Shown: one piece after another, positions 10,835 to 22,022 of the stretch
Layout of the letters: every line of letters begins with the position of its first letter
Position numbering within the stretch: position 1 is the first letter of the stretch
NCBI RefSeq assembly: GCF_947507565.1
Contig: NC_089189.1
Location: forward strand, 62,001-126,000
Origin: Oscarella lobularis
Lineage: Eukaryota; Porifera; Homoscleromorpha; Homosclerophorida; Oscarellidae
Reading direction: 5' to 3'
DNA: 64,000 nt
Position numbers and translations under genes: made by a program
The notes under the pieces: generated by a model
Told to the model about the DNA's origin: nothing
The model's database searches: none
What the model saw: only the letters and a program-made list of their open reading frames with translations

Positions 10835-13132
10835 TCAAAAATCGTCAAAGTCATCGCGTTTCGTACGTTCGTATCTCTTCTTAAACTCGTCATCGAACAT
10901 ATCCAAATCTTGAGACCCTCTCAAAACGCCCTAGAGAAGCAAGAACGTGAAACGTTGCTAAGGGCAACGAGTAATGGGGCCCCACCTTGGGTAAATAACC
11001 CAACAATTGCGCAGCATGTTCGCGCAACAACTTGCGTCTCTCCTGCTCAATAATCTCGCGACGCAAACCCTCCAATCGCTCCTCTTCTCTCCTCTCCTCA
11101 ACCTCAGCTTCCTTATCCCTCAAATGTTGAGCTCTTCGTTGTTCTATAAGACGTTCCACGGCACGTTTGTGTTCCAATTGCTTCATGCGTCGTTTTTGCG
11201 CATTCATTTGCTCGATTCTATCATCCTCAGCAAACTTACGCATCATCTTTGGGGGAGACATTTCTAGAGAGACTAAGTTTTTAATTTTTTTTTCTTTTAC
11301 CTCTTCGCGGAATCTTTGTTCTTCGTCTCGCAATGCACGTTCCCTCTCTTCCTTGATTCGCATTTGGATTGCGTGGGCTTTCTGCAAGTCAATTCTGCGT
11401 CGAATTTGACGTTCAATGTCCATCTGAAGAGCAGAGAATGAAATAATGATATTTTAAATATTTCTCGAACTTTTTCTTTTTGACGTTCTCGCTCCTCTTG
11501 CTCTTCCAAATAGAGCTCAGTTCTTATTCTAAAACAACAATACATGTCTAAGAAATAATTCTAGACTGTGATTACCGTTCCATTTCTTCTTCCTCTTCTC
11601 TCTTCTTAGCAATTTCTTGAGCCAACTGAACGAAACGTTATTCCACGTCGAAAAAGTCGACATTTAGTTCACCTGGTTCTGCACTGAAGCTTTGGCTTCT
11701 TCCTGGACTTTCTTCTGAGCCATTCTCTCCTCTTCTCTCATCTGTCTTTCCTTAGCAAACTCCAATATCTTCTGATTCTCTTTCTCCATTTCCTCACGCT
11801 CTCTCTTCTTCCACTAAGAAAAGAATACAATACGTCTATTTTATAGGCTTTATCTCTACCTCTTCTCTGGCTCCCAAAAAGTCTTCTATGTATCTTTGAG
11901 TTGCTTTTTGTTGCGTCAATTTTCTCTCAATTTCTCGCTGATCTTCCTCGTAAATTTTCCGCACAATTTCATCAATCATCAATTTTTCCTTGAGGAATTC
12001 CTCATAAGCTTCCTGACGCTTTCTCTCCTGCTCATCCAATTGCTTTTCCAACTCCTGTTGATATCTCACACTCTCATCCCAACGTTTCTTCTCCTTCTCC
12101 TCCTCAGCACGCTTTGATTTCTGATGCTCAGACCTCATAGTCTCAGTCAAGTCCCTCTCCTCTCTCTATAAAAAAATACTAGTATTATAAAGAGTCTTTA
12201 TTCTAATGTACTTCTTTGTCTATCATCATGGCTCGTTTTTCAGCCAATTGAGCTGCTCTCTCTCTATTCATGTATCCAGCTTTGAGTTTAGCTTTCAATT
12301 CTCTCAATTCCAAGCTATAGAAATCATAAAAACGTCTTTTTTCCCCACTCTCCCCTATATTTTCACCTGTTCTCTTGTATCTGTTGCCTCATTCTAATAT
12401 CCTTTTCCTTTTCCCATTTCAATTTATCCATTTCCCTAGCCAAAGCCTCTTCCTGCACACGTTGTTTCTCCTGCAAAACACGAGCCTTTTCCGCCTGAAA
12501 AAAATAAATAAAAAAACATTACATATCTTTATATCAAAAACCTCTATAATTGATCTTTCTAATCCGATTTCGCTCTGTTCTTGCTGCATTTGACGCAAAA
12601 GTCGTTTATTTTCGACGCGTTCGTCGCTGGACATGTTCGCTCGCAACATCCGGTCCTTAGCGAGAGTTCTCATGTGATCTTCGATAACGTATTCGCGACG
12701 GCGATTATCGGCGCGTCGACGCTCTTCTTGGGCGTGGCTCAAGTGAAATCGTCGTCCCGTTGCCTAAAAGTCGGCTTAGATGAGGCGTTGAGAGCGAGAA
12801 AAGGCGTTCTAACCATTGGGAGAAAAGAAGTCGTTTGCTTTGACGACGCGCTTGCGCACTCGCTGCTACCAGGGGCGTTGCTACGATAGCGCACTTGGCT
12901 GTCTAAAGAGAAATAAAAAATCTTTTTGTTCTACGTAGGACTGCTACGTGAATTGAATTATTTAAATAGGCAGTGCTTCTAAAAATTAATAATTTCCCAA
13001 CGACTCCACCCCCATTCTTAATTTATCGTTCTTACCGAATTCTTTGGAGAAAATGCTTAGATTTGACTTCAAAGATGTGCTCGTCGCGGCCCCAACTCTT
13101 CGTCTTCGCGACGAGGGTGTAAGAATCTCCAT
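10835..13132 (-). CDS. MNS1: Meiosis-specific nuclear structural protein 1 homologue (axonemal coiled coil)
   Basis: Multiple exons give an almost entirely charged alpha-helical protein rich in Glu, Arg, Lys and Gln, such as VIEDHMRTLAKDRML near the start and RKLLREHAAQLLGYLPKGVL near the end, followed by DLDMFDDEF. The LREHAxxLLGYLPKGV...DxDxF ending is the signature of MNS1. MNS1 is a microtubule inner protein needed for motile cilia and flagella, so its presence implies motile cilia. The core model begins at an ATG near 12816; two upstream exons in matching phase (donor GTAAGA, acceptor CTCTTTAG) extend it to MEILTPSSRRRR at 13132, which is less certain. The neighbour on the other strand (RBPMS-like) starts 270 bp away, head-to-head. 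Confidence 0.85.
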
Positions 13133-13401
13133 CAGATATGATAACGTAATTAACACAAAGGACCAATGACAATCGGGCATCGGTTGTTACATTTGTCCCG
13201 TTGTTCCTTTCACGTGCGAAGTTCGAAGTGTGCCCATCCGCGGCTCGCGTATCGAGGCAACTCCACTCTCGTCGACAGCGGCCACATAGAGCAGTCGAAT
13301 CGTCTGCTGCGCACGCCGACACACCGAAGCACATCGGCCCCCCCACCGCGGCACAGCCTCCACGAGTCCCAACGCAATTCTCTCCCTCCCTCTCCTTACG
13401 A

Positions 13402-15553
13402 ATGGTCCTCGACATGGATAGCGATCACGAAAAAGACAAGGAAGGCGTCGCTCAAGGAGCCCAAGCGGCCGATGAAGAGGTAGGGGAAATCGACATCGAG
13501 AAATCGACACCTCCCCTTATCGCGCGAGATCCCTCTACGTCCCCCTTTAGGTTCGCACCCTATTCGTGAGCGGACTCCCGCCCGACGTTCGTCCGCGCGA
13601 GCTCTATCTTCTCTTTCGTCCCTACAAGGTGAGCTGTTGATAGAGAAACGACCGCAAAGTGTCGATCGACGTGCGTGTCCGCCGTCGCATGTGTCGAACA
13701 CCGTACGTACATGTGTTAGGAAGTCGTTCGCGACGTCCGTACTAGTCTAGTTCGTTCGTCTTCCTACCGTTAGACGCGTGCGATTGTGTGCGCGTCCGGC
13801 TCACGCGACACGAATTCCTCACCAAATTAGCAAATCGCGACCGCAGACGCCAATCGGCATCAGATAGCCAAATTGGAAACATACAACGTGGTGGGCGAGA
13901 TAACGTTCTCTGCCGATGAATCTGCGGTGGGCGACTCGGGGGAGCCGCGGGCGTACGAACTATTCCCTATGCTCCTTCCTTTGGCTTCGTCCCGACCTAA
14001 TTTGCGGTTCAACACAAACATGTCCTAATCAGGCTGCACTGCCTCCCCCGCGATTGTCGTCCAATCGCGCGAAGGCGAAACGTCTACGCGCACTCGAATA
14101 TGCCTTATCTTAATCTCTTGCCGATTGCTTTCGCTTGCGACTATAACATTATCCCCCCATTTTCTTTTTTTAGGACTACGAAGGGTCTCAGATTCGTTGG
14201 GCGACGAAACGAAAGATGATGGTACGCGCCTTTGATGACGCACTCGCTTTTGTCTCTCCCCCCCACGCATCGCTATGACGAAAATTCCATTCACTATCAC
14301 CGTCACCCCTCCTAATGAGTTTTCTTTGTGCTTCAGCCCGTCGCATTTGTCGTGTTTCGGACACGAGCTGGTGCTGATGAGGCGAGAGTCGCCTTACAGG
14401 TTCTATATATAAATGGTACCCTATGTCTCTCATACTGTCTATACTAAAGGGAGAACAATTCGATCCCGATTTGCCGCTCAAATTGCGACTCGAATTCGCC
14501 AAAACGAATACGAAATCGGCTGTGAATAAAATGGCACCGTCGTATCCGTTTCGCCCCGTCAATGCAGCGACGGCGGCGGCGGCGGCAGCGGCAGCCGCTG
14601 CCGCACAATACCCACCTGGGACCGCATGTAAGAGATAGAGAGAGAAAAGGAATCCCTTAGACCACCCAATCTTTTTTTAGATGTTAATAGCTACGTTGGA
14701 CCGGCTATGCAAGAAGGTTGGGCCCATCCCCAGCAAATGTAAGTGGAGAAGACTATGTGGGGTCATACAAAGGATGATGTCACTTCGTTATGAGACAGTC
14801 ACATCTTTTCTTAGGTTTCCTATGAACGAGAGCGCTGTCATGCAACAGGCGGCTCTCACTCAACTTCCCATGCAAATGGTTATTTATTTATGAGTGGAAT
14901 CTCATTTGTTGTGACTGTGGTGTAACTACGTAGGGACCACCGGTTCCAAGCGGTCCTCATCACCATCACCATCACTCCCAACAGGCTACTTCCACGCCAC
15001 CGGGACCCGTTCTCTTCGTAGCGAATATCAATCCGGCTTTATCAGAAAAAGATATACACGCCCAATTCCAGTGGTAAGATAGATAAAGTCAATAGATATT
15101 ATAGACATCATATCTTTTTATAGCCTAGATGGATATGCTAGAGCGCAAGTAGTTCCTCCCAATTACAAAGGAGGAGTGCCCGCCTGTTACATAGAATTCC
15201 ATGACGCGGAAAAGGCCGGAAAGGCCATTCCAGAACTTAGGGCGTAAGAAGAAAAAAAATTCGCGTTATGTATGGTGGGTTCACATCCGCTTCTATTTCT
15301 AATGTGAACCCACCATTAGTCACTCTAACGACGAAAAATAAAGAGAACTAGTAATCACTATAGCAGCACTTTCACATCTAGGTTGGGATTGCGCACAGAT
15401 TTTTCACAAAATCACAGGGAGGTAGTACTCTTTTCCTTTATCTCTCTTTCCCAATATCATTCCCTATTAATATCTTACCTTTTTTTCTCTCCCTATAGAG
15501 CTAACCGATCTGTCGAAGAGACAACAGGCGCTCTCTCTGGACTTAACATCTAA
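13402..15553 (+). CDS. Two-RRM RNA-binding protein of the RBPMS / couch potato / MEC-8 family
   Basis: The first exon encodes MVLDMDSDHEKDK. The next exons encode an RRM beginning VRTLFVSGLPPDVRPRELY, followed by LLFRPYK, DYEGSQIRW and, at the end, LRLEFAKTNTKS. These are hallmark positions of the RBPMS family (PRELYLLFRP, LRLEFAKxNTK). A low-complexity linker with a polyalanine run of about 12 and a polyhistidine run of 6 leads to a second RRM (PVLFVANINPALSEKDIHAQF). Vertebrate RBPMS has one RRM, whereas nematode MEC-8 has two, so the two-RRM form looks like the MEC-8 layout. The family binds CAC-containing RNA and controls splicing and mRNA stability. The 3' end is uncertain: one frame stops at 15247, while downstream exons at about 15380-15420 and 15500 could complete strand beta-4 and end near 15553. 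Introns are 40-110 nt in most cases. Confidence 0.85.
15272..15316. repeat. Perfect 15-bp inverted repeat
   Basis: The arms ATGGTGGGTTCACAT (15272-15286) and its exact complement (15302-15316) flank a 15-nt loop. It lies in the terminal intron or 3' UTR of the RBPMS-like gene and would form a stable RNA hairpin. Confidence 0.85.
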
Positions 15554-15695
15554 AGTCTGTCGTCGTTCGCCGCAACTATTAATTTTCTTCTGTTCAACTC
15601 AACCCGTTTTTGCCAAGATAGGGCATTGATAGTAGCCGTTTAAAAGTGTCGTCAACAAAAGATTTTAAAGTTTTCTACTTAATAAAGATGATTAT

Positions 15696-18367
15696 TTATT
15701 CATCCTCCAGACGCGTTCCCGTCACGCGATACATAGTTTCACCCGTTCTCGCATGACGATACGACTTGACAATAAATTCAAGAAGCGGCGGAACATTAGA
15801 CGATTTTCGAATCAAAAGCGAATCGAGTTTAGCGCGAAGTTGCGCCGCGCGATCCGACGAAGAAAAAACGATCTCGGGAAGAAAATCGTCGAGAAACGCT
15901 AGCTAATATAAATAAGACGTGGGGGGGCCCCCCCTCTATAATAAGCTCCTTGTGTCTAAGTAGGTGGGTGGCTTACCGCATCTTCCTTGAATAGGATCAC
16001 GTTTAAATCTCCTGTTGCGTCTCTGAGCTTTAGTTTGAACACGTAGATGAGCTCTACTCCTTTAGGGGGGATTTCTAAATGAGCTATACGTAGTATTGGG
16101 TTGCTTCTTTGTCTTACTTCGTGACTTTGCGTGTTGACAAAACGTACACGTCTTTGCGCCTGAGTCGAGCCCTCTTCCACATGATGAACACGTCCTTTGG
16201 ATCATATTCTGTACGTTGCGAGGCGAGTACGAGACGATGGAGGCGACAACGCGATAAATCTTTGGCACCTCAAAAAGAAAAAATATTAGAACGTAAGGAA
16301 AAGATGTGTACGTACGTACGTACTTCGAGATCTTGACTAATATCTCTGATACTTGATAGATCTAATTGCTTTAGATCCAATTGCTTTAGTTCACCTCGCT
16401 CAAGCCTTGTTCTAATAGCTGAAGGAGTATAATTCTCTTTCAAAGCATCGCGAATTTTTCTAAATCATACATCAACATTTTAACGCATTGCTTATTATTA
16501 TAAAATTTCTTGCCTTTCGACTTTCTTTAGTTCTTTGCTACCGTGATCGTCTACAGTAACGACCGTAATTCCTCTCCCATGTGACGATCCCTTATGTAAA
16601 CAAATCTCCACTTTCTCTTCCTCTCCACTGACGAGTCCACGATAGGGTAAAGCATGGCAATTATGAAGTACAACGTAACTTCCAGGCTTTTTAATTAATA
16701 AAAAAAACACGATATAATGAAACTGTCTATTTTTTAATCTTTTCCTACTTGAATTTCCATTGCTGTTGAAGCGTGGTCGTCATAGCAGAATACGTCAATT
16801 GAAACTTGATTTGAAGTTGTATAGGAAAGGAGGTTGACGTCAAATTTTTGCAGAGGAACGTCGGCGCATTTACAAGATCTAAAAATGAACAATTAAAATT
16901 TGTCGACGATTTCGAAAATAAATACATTTTTCGCTTCGTTCCATCTAGAACGCGTAGAACAGTGCAATTGCCTGCCTTTGTAGGACAACTTCCTATAACC
17001 TAAATAAGGAAATTGTACTAAGAAACGACTCTGAGTACGTTTTCTACCTGACACAACAAGTCAAAGTAATTTCCTGGTCTCACACTATCAATTGTAACTC
17101 TCTCATAAACAGGTGAATCGTCGAAATTGATACTCGCCCATAAACGAAGTTTTTGAATCTAAAAACTCAATATAGACTATTCTTATAGAGACAGCAATCT
17201 TCTAACATTATCTTCATCCAATTTATCAAACGTATACGTTGATGATCCAGTTCTAGGTTTAATAGGTTCTCCCAATCGTCCATCAACGACAATACTTGAT
17301 CCACCAGGCCCATAGGATCCCTGCAATTCCCCTTCAAATATTCCCATTTTGAGACGGTGAATCCGTATGATATCTCCAATACGGTAAACGTGAGGCAACA
17401 TTCTTTCGTCTTTATGATAGAGACTGCACTTTAGACCCAAAGAATCGCTAGAATCAATAATCTTCACAAAACTACACATCCCTAATAGAAGAAGTATTAA
17501 AAAAAACGTTTGTAGCTTGCTTTGTTTATTTTTCTTACCTTCTCCTCTTGTCTGTCTTGGAGGCTTGAAGAATGTAACAACGCCATAAACACTGTAGATC
17601 TTCCCTGCTTCTAGGTTACGTAAACGCGTATAAATTTCCTTTGTGTTCTTTTTTGGCGGTTCTTTTGGTGCCGCCGCCGCCATGGCAACCAAACTCTCAT
17701 CAGGCTCAAAAGCAACACTTTTACTACGTTTTCTGACTTTAGTTACCTGAAAATTATAATTATAGGTATGAGACTCTTTACTCTAAATTTTCTTTTTTTC
17801 ATCTTACAAATAATTTTCTGCTGTCAATCACTTCTTCCATGATCAATTGAAATGAGTGTTGATCAGGGGGAAGTCCACGTGGACACATACTCACTTTCGG
17901 ATCAAATAACAAAACGTGATCCTGAAAAATAATTTTTTTTCTACACTTATTAGGATCACATTTTTTCTATTTGGACGAAACCTTTTCTTCTAATTTTTCG
18001 CTAACAAAATCGCAGTAATCGCCTCGAAAAAAGACAATCAGCTTGAGATAATCTTACGAAAGTCGACCGTTAGTGAAAAAAGAAAGGGGGCCCCCCTAGT
18101 CTTACTGTTCTCTCCATCGCTTATAAGAACTTTCATTTGATTTCCTTTAGCCGTTTTGAAGACGGGATATCGTTTCCGAACGATTCCCTGACCGGTGCGA
18201 ATCGATTCGATCGCGATATCGATTGCGAAAGCCCTTACCTTGACGTAAAACGGTCTTTCAGAATCAGGACGTACGTTTCGAGCTTTGACGAGATTGTAGG
18301 ACTCGACAGCGTCGTCCAAATCGCTTTCGTCGAAGGAAAAGACCGCCAGTCCCGCCGCTGCCGCCAT
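15696..18367 (-). CDS. POT1: Protection of telomeres 1 homologue with an extra N-terminal OB-like domain
   Basis: The telomere single-strand binding core is recognised by IYSVYGVVTFFKPPRQT in OB1, then GLKCSLYHKDE, YRIGDIIRIHRLKMG and PIKPRTGSSTYTF. These match POT1 family positions. The C-terminal part has a CxxC...CxxC cluster (CSSCGRGLD...CTFC) and ends LLEFIVKSYRHARTGE, comparable to the human POT1 C-terminus. POT1 caps chromosome ends within shelterin. Unlike the usual POT1, which begins directly with OB1, this model has about 170 residues ahead of it: MAAAAGLAVFSFDES, KGNQMKVLISDGEN, LKLIVFFRGDYCDFV and a basic linker (VTKVRKRSKS). Beta-strand spacing suggests another OB-fold. The exons join in phase across the linker. 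The start at 18367 lies 39 bp from the CCDC25 start on the other strand. Confidence 0.85.
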
Positions 18368-18406
18368 TACGAAGGCGCGCGCGCTAAGCCAGTGAAGACT
18401 GAAGAC
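18368..18406. promoter_or_regulatory. Bidirectional promoter between POT1 and CCDC25
   Basis: Only 39 bp separate the two start codons, which face away from each other. The interval contains GGCGCGCGCGCTAAG, a GC-alternating motif seen upstream of several other genes here. No TATA box is visible. The transcription start sites may overlap or lie inside the opposite gene's first exon. Confidence 0.6.
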
Positions 18407-19045
18407 ATGGTGTTCTACTTTACGTGCAAAGCGCACGATCCACCGCTCGTAATTTATATGGGAGAAGACAAAACTGTGAATGAAGAGCTAATCAAATACG
18501 GCTGGCCGAATGACGTCTGGTTTCACGTCGACAAAATGTCGTCTGCTCACGTTTACCTTCGATTGCCTGAATTTATGACGTGGACTGACATCCCGGACGA
18601 CGTCGTGAGAGAATGCGCGCTATTGGTGAAAGCGAATAGCATCGAAGGATCGAAATTGGCGAGTGTCTCTGTCAAATACACGCCATGGAATAATTTGAAA
18701 AAAACTGCCGATATGGATGTTGGACAAATTGGATTTCACAACGAAAAAAACGTGCGTACAATCGACGTCAAAAAAGACGCGATTTTGCTAAAGAAATTGA
18801 ATCGTACAAAAGAGCAACGAACGCCTGATTTGAAAGCGGAAAAAGAGGACATGGAAAGAGAAACGAGAGCCAAAGAAAAAGCAGAAATGCGAGAGAAAAG
18901 GAAAAGAGATAAAGTGGAAACGGAAAGACGCAAGAAAGAAGAAGAAGTACGAAGCTACAAATCGCTAATGAAAACCGAACATATGAAGTCGAACGAATAC
19001 GTAGGAGAAGTAGATCTAAACGCATTAGACGACGATTTCATGTGA
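18407..19045 (+). CDS. CCDC25: Coiled-coil domain-containing protein 25 (NFACT-R domain)
   Basis: This is a single uninterrupted 212-codon frame, close to the human length of 208. It begins MVFYFTCKAHDPPLVIYMG and has KYGWPNDVWFHVDKMSSAHVY, the conserved NFACT-R signature, then VKYTPWNNLKK. The C-terminal third is a Lys/Glu coiled coil ending LNALDDDFM. The family shares the NFACT-R domain with ribosome quality control factors and, in mammals, CCDC25 has been described as a membrane sensor of extracellular DNA. It is intronless, unlike nearly every neighbour, which could reflect retroposition or simple intron loss. The start was chosen because the conserved MVFYF begins there. Confidence 0.93.
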   Translation: MVFYFTCKAHDPPLVIYMGEDKTVNEELIKYGWPNDVWFHVDKMSSAHVYLRLPEFMTWTDIPDDVVRECALLVKANSIEGSKLASVSVKYTPWNNLKKTADMDVGQIGFHNEKNVRTIDVKKDAILLKKLNRTKEQRTPDLKAEKEDMERETRAKEKAEMREKRKRDKVETERRKKEEEVRSYKSLMKTEHMKSNEYVGEVDLNALDDDFM

Positions 19046-19119
19046 GAGAAAAGAAAATAAAGGAAATGAGGACTCTATTGCTACTATACTACAACTAATA
19101 GACTTAATCTATACTAAAT

Positions 19120-19919
19120 CTAATTACAACAAGGTAGGATTCGCTTGAGACCGCGTTTCTCCTCTGCTTCGTTCTCCGCTTTCAATTCTCTCACGTCTTC
19201 GCGCTCGATATCCGGGACTAGGTCCGGGACGCGTGGATCACCAACAGCCGGGACGTTACGCTGCATTCTCTCCAAAACCCCATCTAGAAGAATTTCGAAC
19301 GCTTCGCGCACATTAGCGCCCGATTGGGCGCTCGTTTCCATGTATTTGAGCCCGAGTTTGTCGGCGAAACGTTCCGCGTCGCTTTTCTGCACTTTTCGTA
19401 TGTGATCGAGATCGGTTTTGTTACCTACGAGTATAGTGACGGGATCTTCGGTGTACGCATGAGTGCGCAACTGTTGAAGCCAACTACGCGTATTTAGAAA
19501 CGATTGCTCGTTCGTGACGTCAAACATGACGACGAAACCCATTGCATTGCGAAAAAATGCCGTTGCAAGGGAACGAAATCTATCGCGCGCGATTTTTTTA
19601 AAAAATGAATAAAGTATGCCCTGCCCCCAAGGCGCCACGCCCACCTTTCTTGTCCTGCAGTGTCCCACAATTGAAGTCGAAGTTTCTTTCGATTTTTCGT
19701 TACCTAGAGAGCAGCAATGGAAACCGAACGCTTTTTTATTCCTTTGCATACGCGTTTCTCCTTGAAATCGATGCCGACTGTGGAGAGATAACGATTGCTA
19801 AACTGATCGTCGACGAATCGTACGAGAAAGCTCGTTTTTCCCACGCCGGAGTCGCCGAGCACTAGTAATTTGATGAGATAGTCGTAATCTCCGGCTGTAG
19901 AACGCCGCGTTTCGTTCAT
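19120..19919 (-). CDS. RAB27: RAB27-like small GTPase
   Basis: The N-terminus [17 protein letters not shown] leads into the P-loop GDSGVGKTS. Later exons give [35 protein letters not shown], the GNKTDLD guanine-binding loop and ETSA. DYDYLIK and the NEQSFLNxRxW run are characteristic of RAB27, which controls secretion of lysosome-related organelles and exosomes. The tail ends LPCCN, a CCX prenylation form. The codon before the ATG at 19919 is not an initiator, so MNETRR is the natural start. A GCGCGCGCTAG motif lies about 50 bp upstream. Confidence 0.85.
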
Positions 19920-20011
19920 AACGTGCCACAATCGTTCGATAGACTACTGTAAGTTCCTCTCACACTCGCGCGCGCTAGCGACAACAGAAACCGATAAAAA
20001 AACACATTCTT

Positions 20012-21034
20012 CTAGACTTTGCATGCACATGCCTGCTTTCTAGAAAGATTACTACTACTATTCGGCGTATCCCCAAGCTTCAATGTAGGAGAACTTTCAT
20101 AAAACGAAGGGGCCTTTGGAGCAACGTGCTCTAACTAAAGAAAAACGCTCAATATAAATTTTCCCAATATCAATTTCTTACATAAACGTGGGGCCCGTGA
20201 TAATCTTTAATTTTTTGAGTCAAATAAGTAAACGCCTGCACAATAAATAAGAAATTTTAATTGGATAAAATAAGAGATACTTTGCTAATATTGATATCAT
20301 CTTTGGCACTCGTTTGGAATTGCTTTATACCAAGTTCTCTTGCAAACTGTAAAACAAGAAGAAATATAGAAAATTAACTAATTCATTAATTAATTCATGG
20401 TTCTCTCACTTTCTCAGCAAGACTAACAGCCACTTCCCTATCAGTATCAAGATCACATTTATTTCCAAATAAAACCATTGATTCTCCTTTCAAGTGTTCC
20501 TAATACGATTACATATTGACATGTGATTATAGACTGATTATTTATCTCGTTACGTCTTGAATTTTTTCAACCCAATATCTTAAATTCTCGAATGACTTTT
20601 TACTGGTAATATCATACACTAGAATAATTCCCTAATAGTAGAGCATAATAAATCACACGTGCACTCGTAATGAATTATTCTACTTGAGCCCCGCGGAAAT
20701 GCATTCGAGTAATTGTGCGAAATTGCTCTTGTCCTGCTGTATCCCTAAAGCGCGTTAGCGTGAGAGACCCACTTCCGGAATCTCGCTCTTTCTCACCAAA
20801 CTTTCAATTTCAGACGAACGCCGTCTATTGTCACGACTTTCGATCGATAGTCGACTCCTAAAAACGACGTTTAAAAACATCGCTGATCGAATTTTTCTCA
20901 CCGATCGTGGTCATCGTTTGAAAGGAGAAGTCGTTTTCAACGAAGCGATTGATAATCGACGTCTTTCCCGTCGAATATTCGCCAATAACGACTACCTTAT
21001 ACTCGGCAGCGACCACTGGATTCGATTCGACCAT
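20012..21034 (-). CDS. Rab-family small GTPase, subfamily unassigned
   Basis: About eight short exons encode MVESNPVVAAEYKVVVIGEY with P-loop GEYSTGKTS, then GVDYRSKVVTIDG (switch I region), QEQFRTITRMHFRGAQ (switch II), LVYDITSKKSFENLRYW, FGNKCDLD and TSAKDDINI. All nucleotide-binding motifs are present. The C-terminus reads NLSRKQACACKV. Two cysteines spaced CAC are followed by two residues, which is not one of the common prenylation endings (CC, CXC, CCXX, CAAX). It may be prenylated atypically, or a downstream exon may change the end. Its start is 109 bp from the start of the membrane protein on the opposite strand. Confidence 0.8.
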
Positions 21035-21143
21035 GCCAAGAGCAGTCTAACAACGAAACTGACGTTCAAACATTTGGCTCACGTGCACGAAATACGGGCT
21101 AGCATCGGAGAAAACGTTCTTCGACTTCGAGCCCGGATACGCA

Positions 21144-21812
21144 ATGTCTTTCGTTCGCCTTGGCCTCTTTTTCTGCGTTTCTTCGACTTTAATCGGCGTC
21201 GCTCTTTTTAAGGACGTTCTCGAACTGAACATTTTTACGACAGACAACGTTTCGTTGGCTGTCATTGCCTTCGCCATCTGTCTTCTCTTCGCTCTCATAC
21301 TCTACGAGCCCGGTATACCGATTCTCGGTGTTTTTGTCTTTATTTTCTTTCTTCTACCCACCGCACAAGTTCGTTACTGCTCGCCGGCTTCGTGGGACCC
21401 AGCTCGAACTCCTCTTCGAATGTCACGTGACGAAATATTATCTACGTCACTCAAAACGTGTTTAACGCCACTTCCACTCGGAAATTCTTATCCGTGGTCT
21501 CTCGCTGATCCGACGGTTACCATAGCGATTAATCCGTCACACGGTATATCTAATATCACAAATGACGTCAGTTCTATGCTGAAACGAAAATTGAAGCAAA
21601 ATTTATATCAATTGACTGTTAATGAAATTCGAATGTTTGTTACAGTGCCTAAGCAGAGTGAGAAGATGATGATAGGACAGCGAAAAAGACAGATAACAGG
21701 CATAGGATCAATAAAAACTCTTTCACCGGACTTGCAAAGAATTCACGAAGCATTTGAATTAGATAATAAAATGACTCGATTTTTTCTTCTAGATATTTAT
21801 AGAATTGAATAA
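21144..21812 (+). CDS. Predicted three-span membrane protein, unknown function
   Basis: One open frame of 222 codons. It begins MSFVRLGLFFCVSSTLIG, which could be a signal anchor. Two further hydrophobic segments follow at about residues 35-53 and 57-75, the latter rich in Phe and Leu (GVFVFIFFLLPTAQ). The remaining 145 residues are hydrophilic, with a basic stretch (MLKRKLKQNLYQL) and a conserved-looking end (MTRFFLLDIYRIE). I do not recognise the family. The ATG at 21144 is the first in the frame and gives the best hydrophobic N-terminus. It is head-to-head with the Rab gene. Confidence 0.55.
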   Translation: MSFVRLGLFFCVSSTLIGVALFKDVLELNIFTTDNVSLAVIAFAICLLFALILYEPGIPILGVFVFIFFLLPTAQVRYCSPASWDPARTPLRMSRDEILSTSLKTCLTPLPLGNSYPWSLADPTVTIAINPSHGISNITNDVSSMLKRKLKQNLYQLTVNEIRMFVTVPKQSEKMMIGQRKRQITGIGSIKTLSPDLQRIHEAFELDNKMTRFFLLDIYRIE

Positions 21813-21857
21813 GACTTCGTTAGCGCGCGCGCGCGCTACGAAGGCAGCACTTACTTA

Positions 21858-21867
21858 CCATATATGG
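21858..21867. promoter_or_regulatory. CArG box upstream of coronin copy A
   Basis: CCATATATGG is a perfect CC(A/T)6GG match to the serum response factor binding site, about 155 bp upstream of the coronin ATG. The same decamer, in the context ACTTACCATATATGGTCCCG, precedes the second coronin copy. SRF sites typically control actin-cytoskeleton genes, and coronin is one. Confidence 0.55.
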
Positions 21868-22022
21868 TCCCGACACAGGGCGTCGCCCCATATAGGCAAG
21901 AGCGAATAAGAGTCGATCTCGTCGTTCACGTGATCGTGAGTGCGCTGTGAGAAGTCCAGTGTCTCGCGCTCGAGCGAAGAGTCCCGCAACTAAACGCACG
22001 GTTCCGGCTCGTTCTTGGCGTC

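Noticed and set aside
21144-21298. Minus-strand frame opposite the membrane protein as an extended first exon of the Rab
   Set aside because: It does not join the Rab start in phase and carries no motif.
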